Positions 25,800-34,765 of a stretch of 64,000 nt of DNA are shown here, piece after piece (position 1 is the first letter of the stretch; each line of letters opens with the position of its first letter). The stretch is from Burkholderia sp. GTDB taxonomy: Bacteria > Pseudomonadota > Gammaproteobacteria > Burkholderiales > Burkholderiaceae. Both the position numbers and the translations under genes were made by a program. The notes under the pieces are model-generated. The model searched no databases and was not told the origin of the DNA. It saw nothing but the letters and a program-made list of their open reading frames with translations. The stretch is from contig JAIRVP010000014.1 in assembly GCA_031253835.1 (NCBI GenBank), positions 1-64,000 of the forward strand, read 5' to 3'.

Positions 25800-26812
25800 C
25801 GGCCGGCCCCCTCGCGCGGCCCGTGCCCCGTCCAGCGCTTGAACGCGCGCCGGAAGTTGTGCGCGTCGCTGAACCCGACTTCGTGCGCGACGTCCTCGAT
25901 CGACAGCCGCGGGTTGCTCAGCAGCGTGAACGCGCGCTTGCGGCGGATCGTGTCGATCACCGTTTGATACGACACGCCCTGGTCGGCGAGCCGCCGCCGC
26001 AGCGTGCGCTCGCTCATGCACAGCTGCGCGGCGATCTCGGCGAGCGACGGCGTATGCCGCAGGTCGCGCCGCATGATCCGTTCGATCGATTCGAGAAACT
26101 CGGTGCCTTCGGGTTCGGGCGGCAGTGCGTCCTGCAGGAATTCGAGCACCTGCCGGTGCGCGAGCGGATCGCGCGTCGCGATCGCGCGGTTGCCGAGCGA
26201 CGCGTCGCACGACAGCAGGTTCTGCTCCTGCTCGAAGCGCACCGGGCACGGGAACACGCGTGCGTACTGCTCCGCGTAGGCGGGCGGCGGATAGCTGAGG
26301 TCGATGACCTTCGGCTGGAACGCGGGGCCGACGAGCGAGCGCCCGATCTTCATGAAGCTGCCGAACGCTTCCTCGACGAGGAACGCCTCGATGTCCGGTT
26401 CGAGAAACACGTTGGTAGCGCGGATCGACAGCGTGCGCGCGTCCGACACGAGGTCGAAGCGCATCAGCGGCCCCGTGTGGCGCTGCAGCTCGAGGCCGAC
26501 CGTGATCGCGTCCTTCAGCGTGGGGCTCGTCAGCATCGCATAGCCGACCAGCCCGATCGACGCGATCGTCTCGCTCGTGCCGAGTTCGAGGCCGAGCGCG
26601 CGCTGCGGCGCCATCTCGAGCGCGCGCCGGATCATCGTGCTGGCCTGGCGCAACGAAATCCGGCACGACGGATTCGACAGGTCGGCCACGTCGAAGCCGA
26701 GCCCGAGGCACAGCCGCACGGGATCGATGCCCAGTTCCTTGCTTGTCTCCGCGAGGCACCGCAGTAAATGCACCGGCAGATTCGCCGTCGTATAACGGGC
26801 GGTATCGTCCAT
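25775..26812 (-). CDS. AraC-family regulator with arabinose-binding-like domain
   Basis: A protein of 345 residues. The N-terminal two thirds match the PF12625-type domain (QRALGLELGTSETIASIGLV), as in OruR/ArgR-like regulators. The C-terminal AraC domain has two HTH motifs (SLAEIAAQLCMSERTLRRRL and IEDVAHEVGFSDAHNFRRAF). GGGAG precedes ATG 26812. Its 3' end overlaps the convergent helicase gene by 25 bp. It lies 94 bp downstream of the porin gene on the same strand and might control that region; the target is unknown. Confidence 0.9.
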   Translation of the reverse strand: MDDTARYTTANLPVHLLRCLAETSKELGIDPVRLCLGLGFDVADLSNPSCRISLRQASTMIRRALEMAPQRALGLELGTSETIASIGLVGYAMLTSPTLKDAITVGLELQRHTGPLMRFDLVSDARTLSIRATNVFLEPDIEAFLVEEAFGSFMKIGRSLVGPAFQPKVIDLSYPPPAYAEQYARVFPCPVRFEQEQNLLSCDASLGNRAIATRDPLAHRQVLEFLQDALPPEPEGTEFLESIERIMRRDLRHTPSLAEIAAQLCMSERTLRRRLADQGVSYQTVIDTIRRKRAFTLLSNPRLSIEDVAHEVGFSDAHNFRRAFKRWTGHGPREGAGRHAAGSST

Positions 26813-26906
26813 GGATGCTCCCTGTTTTTTTCCACGGATTGTACTCGTCCCGCCCGGCCGGGGTGCCGCCCCGGCCGTTATCGCCCACATGCCATGCGCC
26901 CCCGCG

Positions 26907-28103
26907 TCAGAAGTAGTGGCGCAGGCCGACCGTCGCGCCGAGCTGCGTGGTGCTCGTGCTCGGCGACTGCCCGTTCACGCCGACCAGCTGCGCGCCGATC
27001 AGCCCGCCGCGGTAGATCGCGTAGTCGACTTCCGCGTAGAGCATGCTGCGCTTCGACAGGTTGTAGCCGGCGATCACCTGGAACTGGCGCGCGCGGCCGT
27101 CGAAGTCCGACGTGTAGCCCGACTGCGTGGTCCACCAGGCGTTGACGGCTGCCGTGAACGCCGCCGTGAAGCGGTACGTCAGCCCCGCGAGCGCCATCTT
27201 GCGGCGGCGGAACCCGCCGGGCGTCGACGGATCGACGACCTGCGCGGGCGAGATGATGCCGAGCCCCGCGAGATCGGTCGGGCTGAACGGGCCGTTCTCG
27301 AACGACGTGAAGTCGTTGTCGCGCGCGTTCTCGATGTAGCCGGCGTTGACGGTCGCGTTGCCGAGCGTCAGCGAGCCGCCGCCGCCGTACACGTCGAACT
27401 TCCCGTGCGTGACGTCGTCCCAGCTGCGCATGAATGACGCGCCGACCGTGAACGGCCCTTTGTCCGGCGCGTACGCGATTGCCGCGCCGGCCTGGCTGCC
27501 GAGCACGCCGCCGCCCGCGTGGCCGCCCGGCGAGTATTGCGCGAGCAGGTACAGGCTGCCGAGCTGCGCGCCGTACTGGATCATGTTGCTGGTGCGCGCG
27601 GCCGCGAGCATCGTCTGCTCGGGCTTGAACAGGTTGAAGTACGGATCCTGCGGGCCGGCCCACAGGTTCGAGCCGTAGGTCAGCGACACCATCTCGAACG
27701 GCACGTTGTATTGACGGCCGAGCGTGAGCTGGCCGAGCGACGTCGACGTGAGCCCCACGTACGCGACCTGGAAGAAGTTCGGCGAGCCGGCCGGCACGAT
27801 GCTGCCGCTGTTCGGGCCGAAGTGGCTTTCCACGTTGAACTGCGCGGACAGCCCGCCGCCGAGATCCTCCTGCCCCTTGAGGCCCCAGTAGCTTTCGGTC
27901 AGGCCGCCGCCGTCGGCCATCGAGAGCTTGCGGCCCGTCGAGGCCGGCGTGCCGTCGGCGCCGTAGGACACGCCGTGCGTTTCGTAGCGGATGCCCGCAT
28001 CGATCACGCCATAGAGCGTCACGTTGCTTTGCGCGTGCGCGCCGGCACTGGCCAGGACCATCATCGCGCAGCACGCCGCGCGAAGGCTATCGGGACGATT
28101 CAT
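26907..28103 (-). CDS. Gram-negative porin (OmpC/OpcP-like, Burkholderia type)
   Basis: A protein of 398 residues. A signal peptide ends at GAHAQ, followed by the family start SNVTLYGVIDAGIRYET. Typical porin patches are YWGLKGQEDLGGGLSAQF, LGQLTLGRQYNVP and the terminal GLRHYF with Phe at the end for BAM insertion. It forms a 16-strand outer-membrane trimeric channel for small hydrophilic solutes. The upstream leader holds a 7-bp hairpin. It lies downstream of the MFS/oxidase/aldolase operon on the same strand but appears to have its own promoter. Confidence 0.93.
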   Translation of the reverse strand: MNRPDSLRAACCAMMVLASAGAHAQSNVTLYGVIDAGIRYETHGVSYGADGTPASTGRKLSMADGGGLTESYWGLKGQEDLGGGLSAQFNVESHFGPNSGSIVPAGSPNFFQVAYVGLTSTSLGQLTLGRQYNVPFEMVSLTYGSNLWAGPQDPYFNLFKPEQTMLAAARTSNMIQYGAQLGSLYLLAQYSPGGHAGGGVLGSQAGAAIAYAPDKGPFTVGASFMRSWDDVTHGKFDVYGGGGSLTLGNATVNAGYIENARDNDFTSFENGPFSPTDLAGLGIISPAQVVDPSTPGGFRRRKMALAGLTYRFTAAFTAAVNAWWTTQSGYTSDFDGRARQFQVIAGYNLSKRSMLYAEVDYAIYRGGLIGAQLVGVNGQSPSTSTTQLGATVGLRHYF

Positions 28104-28131
28104 TGTTCTGGACTCCACATCGGTCAGGGGG

Positions 28132-28152
28132 CCGGCAGCGTTGCACTGCCGG
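28132..28152 (-). promoter_or_regulatory. Hairpin upstream of the porin gene
   Basis: CCGGCAG (28132-28138) and CTGCCGG (28146-28152) form a perfect 7-bp stem about 30 bp upstream of the porin start. There is no T-run on the minus strand, so it may be a leader structure or a terminator element of the upstream MFS gene. Confidence 0.4.
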
Positions 28153-28241
28153 AAACGACTGTAGAAAGCCAAATTTGCGCGGGCCACGGCCGCGGCGGCC
28201 AATCTCGTGGTGCGTCGCGGCCACGCCGTTGCGCAGTGCGG

Positions 28242-29426
28242 TCAGGGCGACGCGCGGGCGACGCCGCCGGGTTCGGCACGGCGCAGCGCGAGCCGCACGC
28301 ACGGCGCGGCGGCCAGCACGGCCGCGCACAGCACGTGCGCGACGTGCTGGCCGCCGAAGCGGCCGAGCAGCGCGCCGGACAGCGCGGTGCCGATGCCGGC
28401 CGCGAAGAACGTGACGACGAGCGTGCGCGCGACGAGCGAGCCGTCCGGGTCGACGTCCGACAGCATCCCGGTGAGGAACGGCACGATCACGAAGAACGCG
28501 CTGTTCAGCACGAACTGGCTCAGGAAGTACGCGCTGCCGCCGCGCGCGGCGAAGAACCATTCGATCGACCCGATCATCGCGAGCTGCGCGGCCCAGATCA
28601 GCACGAGGCGATGCTTGTGGCTGGCCGGATGCGACGGAATCGCCGCGCCGACGAAGCCGAGCAGCGACGACACCGACAGCAGCACGCCGATCGTCGTCGG
28701 CGACAGCCCGGCGCGCTCGCCGACGAAGCCGGCAATCGCCCACTGCGACGCCTGCACGCCGTAGACGAGCGCGGTCACGACCCAGATCGCGACGACTGGC
28801 CGCCACGGCAGCGCATGGCCGCGCACGCGGGCCTGCGACTGCGCGCTCGCGAACGCGTCGATGCCGCGGATCGCGGGTGCCAGCACCGCGACGACGACGG
28901 CCAGCAGCGCGAACACCCAGCGGCCGAGCCACGCGGCCGGCAGTGCGGAGATCAGCACGAGGATGCCGCCGTTGATGCCGCCCGCGAGCAGGTTGATTTG
29001 CCCCCACAGGCGATCGGTCGACGCGCGCTGCGACACGCCCGAGGCGACGACGACGAACAGCATTCCTTCGAACAGCCCCGTCATCCCGCGCGTGGCGGCC
29101 GCCGACACGACGCCGGGCGCGATCGCGCCGAGCGCCTGGCCGGCGATCGTGCCGACGATGCCGGCCAGCGTGAACGGCCGCGCGGCGCGCGCGATCCGGT
29201 GCGACAGCAGCGCGCAACTGATCGCGATGCCGAGGATCTCGGCGCTGACGAGCGCGGTCGCCGTGCCTTCGTCGAGCCGGAAGCGCGTCATCACGGCCGC
29301 GACGAGGAACGGCGACAGGATCAGGCCGTTGGTGGCCGCCGCGAACGCGAGCGCGAGGCGCACGACGGCGCCCGTCGACGGATCGGGGCGCGACTGCACG
29401 GCGGTGTGCAGCGTGGCGGTGGTCAT
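28242..29426 (-). CDS. MFS transporter
   Basis: A protein of 394 residues with about twelve predicted membrane helices and the loop RFRLDEGTATALVSAEILGI near the first helix. I cannot assign a specific substrate. Its ATG overlaps the stop of the preceding oxidase gene by 4 bp (29423-29426), so it is the third gene of the aldolase/oxidase/MFS operon and probably carries a substrate or product of those enzymes. Confidence 0.85.
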   Translation of the reverse strand: MTTATLHTAVQSRPDPSTGAVVRLALAFAAATNGLILSPFLVAAVMTRFRLDEGTATALVSAEILGIAISCALLSHRIARAARPFTLAGIVGTIAGQALGAIAPGVVSAAATRGMTGLFEGMLFVVVASGVSQRASTDRLWGQINLLAGGINGGILVLISALPAAWLGRWVFALLAVVVAVLAPAIRGIDAFASAQSQARVRGHALPWRPVVAIWVVTALVYGVQASQWAIAGFVGERAGLSPTTIGVLLSVSSLLGFVGAAIPSHPASHKHRLVLIWAAQLAMIGSIEWFFAARGGSAYFLSQFVLNSAFFVIVPFLTGMLSDVDPDGSLVARTLVVTFFAAGIGTALSGALLGRFGGQHVAHVLCAAVLAAAPCVRLALRRAEPGGVARASP

Positions 29427-30823
29427 GAGGCCTCCTGGCTGGAACGCGGCCGATCTTGCGCGACGCCGGCCGTTTCGTGCATCGGGTGTGTCCCTCGGCG
29501 GGCCGTCGCGGCCGTCGCGGAGGCGGTTGCGTTTTGCTGCAGCCCGAACAGCGTGCGCAGGTACGGTGTCAGGAAGCGGCCGTGCGGGTCCATCCGTTCA
29601 CGCAGCGCGAGGAAGTCGTCCCAGTGCGGATAGCACGCGGCCAGCTCGGCCGCGCGCAGCGCATGCACCTTGCCCCAGTGCGGCCGCCCGCCGTGGTTGC
29701 GGCAGATCGCCTGCACGCCCGAGAAGTACGCGTCGAACGGCATTCCGCGATACTGGTGCACCGAGATGCGCACGCTGTCGCGCCCGTAGTCGGGGCTCAG
29801 CCAGATGTCGTCGCCGCGCACCCAGCGGTATTCGATCGGGAACATCAGCGGGAAGCTGCGGCGCGCGATGAAGTCGCGGATCTCGCGCAGCGCATCGGCG
29901 CCGCGTTCGGCCGGCACCGACCATTCCATCTCGTTGAAGCGCACGCGGCGCACCGTCGACAGCATCGCGTAGCTCGCATCGACGTGCCGGCCGGCCGACA
30001 CGGTCGACGCGCACAGCCGGCTCAGTGCCGGGCACAGCGACGGCACGCGCCGGCCGAGCCCGCACAGCGTACCGAACACGGTGTTCTCGAGGAACGATTC
30101 GGATGCGCGGTTCGCCCAGTGCACGGCGTCGGCCGGCTCGCCGGTCATGTCCCACGCCTTGGTCAGCACGGTGTCCGTATGCGGGAACCAGTAGAACTCG
30201 AACGAGCGGTGTTTCGCGATCAGCGCGTCCGCCTGCGCGAGGCAGTCGTCGAGCTTCATGCCGCCGCGCTCGAGGCGCAGGTTGAACGCGGGCACGAGGC
30301 GCAGGCCGATCTCGGTCAGCACGCCGAGTGCGCCGAGCCCGATCCGGCCGCCCGCGAACAGCGCGGGATGCGTGTCGGCCGTCGCGCGGATCTCGCTGCC
30401 GTCCGCGCACATAAAGGTCAGGCTGTCGATCTGCGTCGACAGGTTGCCGAGCGTGATGCCGGTGCCGTGCGTGCCGGTGCTGGTCGCGCCGGCGATCGAC
30501 TGCACGTTGATGTCGCCGAGGTTTTCCATCGCGAGGCCGTGCGCGGCGAGCGCGGGGCCCAGCGCCCACAGCCGCGTGCCGGCATGCACGCGCGCGACGC
30601 GCCGGTCGCGGTCGACGTCGATCACGCCCTGCATCGCGTCGAGCGACAGGATCACGTCGTCGGTCTGCACGAGCGGCGAGAACGAATGACCGGCGCCGGC
30701 CGCGCGCACGGTTGCGCCTGACGCCGCCGCATCGCGCAGCACGGCCGCGAGCGCGGTGCGCGATGCGGGCGTCGACACCGTTGCATCAGGACTGCAGACA
30801 TATCCCGACCAGTTGCGCCACAT
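29423..30823 (-). CDS. FAD-linked sugar-lactone/alditol oxidase-like protein
   Basis: A protein of 466 residues. The vanillyl-alcohol-oxidase-type FAD domain (about 15-180) shows AAGAGHSFSPLVQTDD and GATSTGTHGTGITLGNLSTQ; the C-terminal half matches D-arabinono-1,4-lactone oxidase (HWGKVHAL, then ERMDPHGRFLTPYL). It should oxidise a sugar lactone or alditol using O2 or another acceptor. The last 40 residues are low-complexity. It follows the PLP aldolase/racemase-like gene by 66 bp and overlaps the MFS gene. The start MWRNWSGYVCSP is typical of the family. Confidence 0.87.
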   Translation of the reverse strand: MWRNWSGYVCSPDATVSTPASRTALAAVLRDAAASGATVRAAGAGHSFSPLVQTDDVILSLDAMQGVIDVDRDRRVARVHAGTRLWALGPALAAHGLAMENLGDINVQSIAGATSTGTHGTGITLGNLSTQIDSLTFMCADGSEIRATADTHPALFAGGRIGLGALGVLTEIGLRLVPAFNLRLERGGMKLDDCLAQADALIAKHRSFEFYWFPHTDTVLTKAWDMTGEPADAVHWANRASESFLENTVFGTLCGLGRRVPSLCPALSRLCASTVSAGRHVDASYAMLSTVRRVRFNEMEWSVPAERGADALREIRDFIARRSFPLMFPIEYRWVRGDDIWLSPDYGRDSVRISVHQYRGMPFDAYFSGVQAICRNHGGRPHWGKVHALRAAELAACYPHWDDFLALRERMDPHGRFLTPYLRTLFGLQQNATASATAATARRGTHPMHETAGVAQDRPRSSQEAS

Positions 30824-30889
30824 GGCGTTGTCTCCGTGGTTGTCGTTTTGAATGGTTCGAGTGGATGGATTGGCGGGCCACGCAGCCCG

Positions 30890-32116
30890 CTAGAAAAAGC
30901 TCTTGCCTTCGCCGCGATAGGTGGGCGCCTCGCCGACCACGCGGCCGCCGCGAATCAGCAGCAGCGTGTTGAAGCGCTCGCACAGCTCGCCGGCCTTCGC
31001 GTGGCGGAACAGGATCGGGTCGCCGATGGCCGGCGCGAAGCCGTGCGGCACGCGCACGGGCGTCTGCACTTCGCCCGCGCCCTCGTTGGCGATCAGCGTG
31101 CAGCCGGCCGGCAGCCACGGGCGCGGCAGGCGGCTCTTGCCGGCCGGGCCCGATGCGACATAGCCGCCGCCCGAGCAGGTCACGATGCCCGGCTGCGGCA
31201 TCCGCACGACCGGCAGCGCGAAGCCGGCGGCCGGCTGCGCATGGAATGCCGCGTAGTGGTCGAACAGCGCCGGTGCGTAGAGGCCGGAGCCGGCCGCGAG
31301 CTCGGTGACGGACGCGTCGCCGAGCGTGCTCTCGAAGCTGCCGGTGCCGCCGCCGTTCACGAAACGCAGCGTGTGGCCGGCTGCCGCGAGCGCCTGCACG
31401 GCGGCCTGGCGGCGTGCATTGATCTCGCGCGCCGAGCGGCGCTTCAGGTGGCGCACCAGCGCGTTGCGTGCGCCGCCGCCCGGTGCGGTGTCGGCCACGC
31501 CGGCGATCTGTCCTTCGTAGCCCATCAACCCGTCGAGCCGCACGTGCCGCCGTTCGCGAATGCGGTTCGCGAGCGCGAGTGCGCCGGCCGCGTCGCGCAC
31601 CGGCGAGCGGTACATGCCGAAGTACAGGCCCGGATACGCGGACGACATGTCGAGATCGATCGCGAGCGGGATCGTCACGCGCTCGTCGTGCGCGATGCGG
31701 TCGATCGCGTCGACCTGCGCGCCGTCGTCGACCATCAGCGTGATCGAGCGGCCGTGCCGGAACTGCGCGGCGACCGCGCGCAGGTCGTCGGGCTCGACGG
31801 TCGGATAGGCGACGACGATGTCGTCGAACCCGCCTTCGGCGAGCCACACGGCTTCCGCGGCCGAGTAGCACAGCAGCCCGTGCATGAACGGGCCGGCGGC
31901 GAGCACCGCGCCGATCAGCTCGCGCGAGCGCACCGACTTCGTCGCGAGCCGGATCGGCATGCCGCGCGCGCGGCGCTTCAGGTCGGCGAGATTCGCGTCG
32001 AGGCAATCGAGATCGACGAACGCGGCGGGGAGCCGGCGGCCGGCGAGCGCGTCGCGGTAGTCGCGGTAGTCGCGGACGGCGGCAGGGGCGCGAAGCGGAA
32101 GGTCTGCACGGCTCAT
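30890..32116 (-). CDS. PLP-dependent D-threonine aldolase/alanine racemase-fold protein
   Basis: A protein of 408 residues, fold-type III (alanine racemase N-terminal TIM barrel). AFVDLDCLDANLADLKRRA and the PLP lysine in RLATKSVRS fit the amino acid deaminase/aldolase subgroup related to D-threonine aldolase; the C-terminal part has NEGAGEVQTPVRVP and PILFRHAKAGELCERFN. It probably cleaves or deaminates a hydroxy amino acid. First gene of a three-gene minus-strand operon with a lactone-oxidase-like enzyme and an MFS carrier. ATG 32116 is preferred over an upstream ATG at 32206 on domain grounds. Confidence 0.85.
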   Translation of the reverse strand: MSRADLPLRAPAAVRDYRDYRDALAGRRLPAAFVDLDCLDANLADLKRRARGMPIRLATKSVRSRELIGAVLAAGPFMHGLLCYSAAEAVWLAEGGFDDIVVAYPTVEPDDLRAVAAQFRHGRSITLMVDDGAQVDAIDRIAHDERVTIPLAIDLDMSSAYPGLYFGMYRSPVRDAAGALALANRIRERRHVRLDGLMGYEGQIAGVADTAPGGGARNALVRHLKRRSAREINARRQAAVQALAAAGHTLRFVNGGGTGSFESTLGDASVTELAAGSGLYAPALFDHYAAFHAQPAAGFALPVVRMPQPGIVTCSGGGYVASGPAGKSRLPRPWLPAGCTLIANEGAGEVQTPVRVPHGFAPAIGDPILFRHAKAGELCERFNTLLLIRGGRVVGEAPTYRGEGKSFF

Positions 32117-32545
32117 GGAACGGGCTCGGCTGGGTCGGTTGTGCGTCGCGCCGACCGTTCGGCGCGTGTCGGAAATCAGCATAGGGCTGGCCAAAATGGT
32201 GACCAAGCGCTGAGCGGGTCGTTAGGTGGGTCCGATCCGGCCATCCGTATCGGCCATGACGGGCGCGCGCCGCCGCGTGTCGTGCGGCTGGACCGCGCCT
32301 TGCTTGGTGTCGCGATGCGCGGGACGCGCGCCGGCCGGAGCCGCGCCGCACGGGCATGGCGCGCGACATGTCGCGTTTGAACGGGCCGCAACGAAACGCG
32401 TTTCAAACGTTTTGCCGGGCAGGGCCGGTGCGAGCAGGTTTAGTGCCTGCGTTCTAGCGCCGCTTTTGACTGCGTGCCGGATTCGACCTAGAACCTACTC
32501 GCGGATGCACCGGCGCAGAACGGCATGACGTGACGAGGAGGCGAC
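32117..32545. other. Gene-free divergent promoter region with palindrome
   Basis: About 430 bp between two divergent operons. No frame with convincing codon bias is seen. A perfect palindrome GAAACGCGTTTC lies at 32393-32404 and a second short palindrome CGTTTCAAACG overlaps it at 32399-32409. These resemble LacI- or TetR-type operators and may serve the secreted hydrolase operon on the right. No regulator gene is adjacent. Confidence 0.5.
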
Positions 32546-33256
32546 GTGAAGAAGAACAGGGCACGCTGGCGGCGCACAGGCGCGATCGTGGCGATCGGCG
32601 TCGCCGTCGCGATCTGGCGATACGAAGCGGCGACGCCGGCCGAAGCCGCGTCGTCCGGCACGTCGGGCGCGGCGGCGAGCACGCAGTCCGTTGCGGCCGA
32701 TGCGTTCGGCACCGGTGCCGAGACACCCGGCCCCGAAGAGCGGCGGCTCGATGTCGACGCGCTGCGCCGCAGCCTCGCGGGGCGACCCGATGCGGATGCC
32801 GAAGTGAAGCGCATCGTCGCGTTCGCGCGGTTCCGCGACGAAGTCGCCGCGTACGGCGATCGCCGCAACAGCCTGCCGCAGGCCGAGCGCACCGCGCTCG
32901 CGCGCCGGATTCTCGACGAGCTGCCCGACCACGTCGCGCGCAACGAGATCGTGCCCGTGCAGGCCGAAGCGCTCAGCGCGGCGCTGCTGACCGATACCGA
33001 GGCCGATCCGGCGACGCGCGGCGCGGCGATCCGGTCGATGCGCGCGCAGTGGGATGCGTATGCGCAGCAGACGGTCGGGCCATCGCCCGCGCAGGATCCG
33101 CGCTATCTCGCGTACGAGCAGCAAAGCCGCGACGTCGTCCGGCAGGTTCAGGCGAGCATTGCCGATCCCGACCAGCAACAGACCGTCATCGCGCAGCGCC
33201 TGCAGGCGCTGCGTGTCCAGCTGTTCGACGGCGCGTCACCGTCCGGCGCGCACTGA
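32546..33256 (+). CDS. Membrane-anchored accessory protein, PlcR/lipase-chaperone-like
   Basis: A protein of 236 residues starting at GTG 32546 after GAGGAGG. A single N-terminal membrane anchor (about 10-25, AIVAIGVAVAIW) is followed by an Ala/Ser/Thr-rich linker and a helical periplasmic domain rich in charged residues (LDVDALRRSLAGRPDADAEV). Size, topology and position before a secreted hydrolase recall PlcR and lipase-specific foldases (Lif), but the Lif RxxFDY motif is absent. Probable periplasmic chaperone for the downstream enzyme; function inferred from context. Confidence 0.65.
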   Translation: MKKNRARWRRTGAIVAIGVAVAIWRYEAATPAEAASSGTSGAAASTQSVAADAFGTGAETPGPEERRLDVDALRRSLAGRPDADAEVKRIVAFARFRDEVAAYGDRRNSLPQAERTALARRILDELPDHVARNEIVPVQAEALSAALLTDTEADPATRGAAIRSMRAQWDAYAQQTVGPSPAQDPRYLAYEQQSRDVVRQVQASIADPDQQQTVIAQRLQALRVQLFDGASPSGAH

Positions 33257-33322
33257 GCGCCGAATCCGCGACGCCGGGACGATGCCGGGCGGCCGCGTCA
33301 TGTCCATCGACAAGGAGGGGAG

Positions 33323-34699
33323 ATGTCCACAGCACGATGCCTGCTGCGCGTCGCCGTCGCGACGTTGCTCGGTTGCGCGGCACTGAACGGCCACGCGGCC
33401 GATACGACGATGCCGGATCCGTCGATTCCATATTATTCGTGGTACGAAGTGACGTTGCCGGAGAGCAGCGGTGCGTCGTGCGGCAACGGCACGCCGATGC
33501 GCTTCTACGTCAATCGTGCGCAGTCGGACAATCTGCTGTACATGATGGAGCCGGGCGGCGCGTGCTGGAACTACGGCACCTGCACGCAGACGTCGACCGG
33601 CGCCGAGGCCGGCCTCGGCGGGTTCAACCCGGACGGCATCCCGCACAACTACATGAACGGCACCGCGAACGAGGCATTGCTGTCGTCGTTCCTGTCGCCG
33701 CTGCTGACGCGCATGGATCTCGCGCACATGCTCGTCGGCGAACCGAAGGTCGAGACGCAGCAGTGGACACAGGTTTTCGTGCCCTATTGCACCGGAGATA
33801 TCCACATGGGCAGCGCGGTGCGCAACTACACGTCGCCGACCGGCGACTGGCGTCTCCAGCACTACAGCGGGCTGAAGAACATCCAGGCCGTCGCGCAGTG
33901 GCTGACGTCGCACGGCTTCGGCAAGCCGAACCGGCTGCTCGTGTACGGGATGAGCGCGGGCGGCTACGGCACGCTCGCGAACTACGCGACGCTGCGCAGC
34001 ACGCTGCAGCCGCAGGCGCATAGCTCGCTGCTCGACGACGCGGGCACCGTGTTCAACACGCCGTTCGATGCCGATGCGGCCGCGCATCCGTCGGTCGGCC
34101 TGTACGACAGGGTGCGCACCGAATGGGGGATGACGGGCCCCGACGGGATGATCACCGTGAACAGCCGGCTGACCACGCGTTTCGATCCGGGCAACATGGG
34201 GAGCGCGTACGCGGCGCTGTCGGCGACCTTTCCACACGACCGCTTCGGCTTCTCGAGCTACCAGCGCGACAAGATCATCGCCGCGTATCACTATCGCGCA
34301 TTCGTGCCGGCCGTGATGGCGGCGCCCGACGATGCGACGAAGGATGCGCTGTCGCTCGCGATGTTCGCGAAGGAGCTGGACGGGCTGAAGCAGACGCTGA
34401 ACCCGCTGCCGAACTTCGGCTACTTCATGCCGTGGGCGCGCAACGACTTCATCGACAATCACCAGGTGACGGCCGTCAGCTTCACCGGGTCGGGGATCCA
34501 CGAGAACGGCACCGATGCCGACATCGGCACCTTCGTCGACAACCTGCTGAACCAGCAGGACCCGGCCGATACGCCGGTGATGAAGGCGTTCCGCACGCAG
34601 CAGTGGTCGGACTTCACGTTCTCGACGTTTCTCGCGTGGATCGACAGCGTGTTCAACCTGACCGGCGAAGCGGGGCCGATCTCGGGGCACAAGGCGTAA
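33323..34699 (+). CDS. Secreted pectinacetylesterase-family serine hydrolase
   Basis: A protein of 458 residues. The signal peptide ends at GHAADT. The fold is alpha/beta hydrolase of the pectinacetylesterase/NOTUM type: MEPGGACWNYGTC, VPYCTGDIHMG, the nucleophile motif GMSAGGYG (about 213-220) and a late His in GSGIHENG. It should cleave an ester of an extracellular polymer or lipid; the true substrate is open. GGAGGGGAG precedes the ATG. The accessory protein gene lies 66 bp upstream on the same strand, forming a two-gene secretion unit. Confidence 0.82.
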   Translation: MSTARCLLRVAVATLLGCAALNGHAADTTMPDPSIPYYSWYEVTLPESSGASCGNGTPMRFYVNRAQSDNLLYMMEPGGACWNYGTCTQTSTGAEAGLGGFNPDGIPHNYMNGTANEALLSSFLSPLLTRMDLAHMLVGEPKVETQQWTQVFVPYCTGDIHMGSAVRNYTSPTGDWRLQHYSGLKNIQAVAQWLTSHGFGKPNRLLVYGMSAGGYGTLANYATLRSTLQPQAHSSLLDDAGTVFNTPFDADAAAHPSVGLYDRVRTEWGMTGPDGMITVNSRLTTRFDPGNMGSAYAALSATFPHDRFGFSSYQRDKIIAAYHYRAFVPAVMAAPDDATKDALSLAMFAKELDGLKQTLNPLPNFGYFMPWARNDFIDNHQVTAVSFTGSGIHENGTDADIGTFVDNLLNQQDPADTPVMKAFRTQQWSDFTFSTFLAWIDSVFNLTGEAGPISGHKA

Positions 34700-34721
34700 C
34701 GCGTATCGCCCGAGCAAGAGG

Positions 34722-34744
34722 GCGGCGGCACTGTGTGCCGCCGC
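34722..34744. terminator. Bidirectional hairpin between convergent genes
   Basis: GCGGCGGCAC (34722-34731) and GTGCCGCCGC (34735-34744) form a perfect 10-bp stem with a 3-nt loop, between the hydrolase stop and the convergent J-domain gene. There is no T-run, so termination would be inefficient or Rho-assisted. Confidence 0.5.
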
Positions 34745-34765
34745 TCCCGCCGTGTGGATGCGCGC

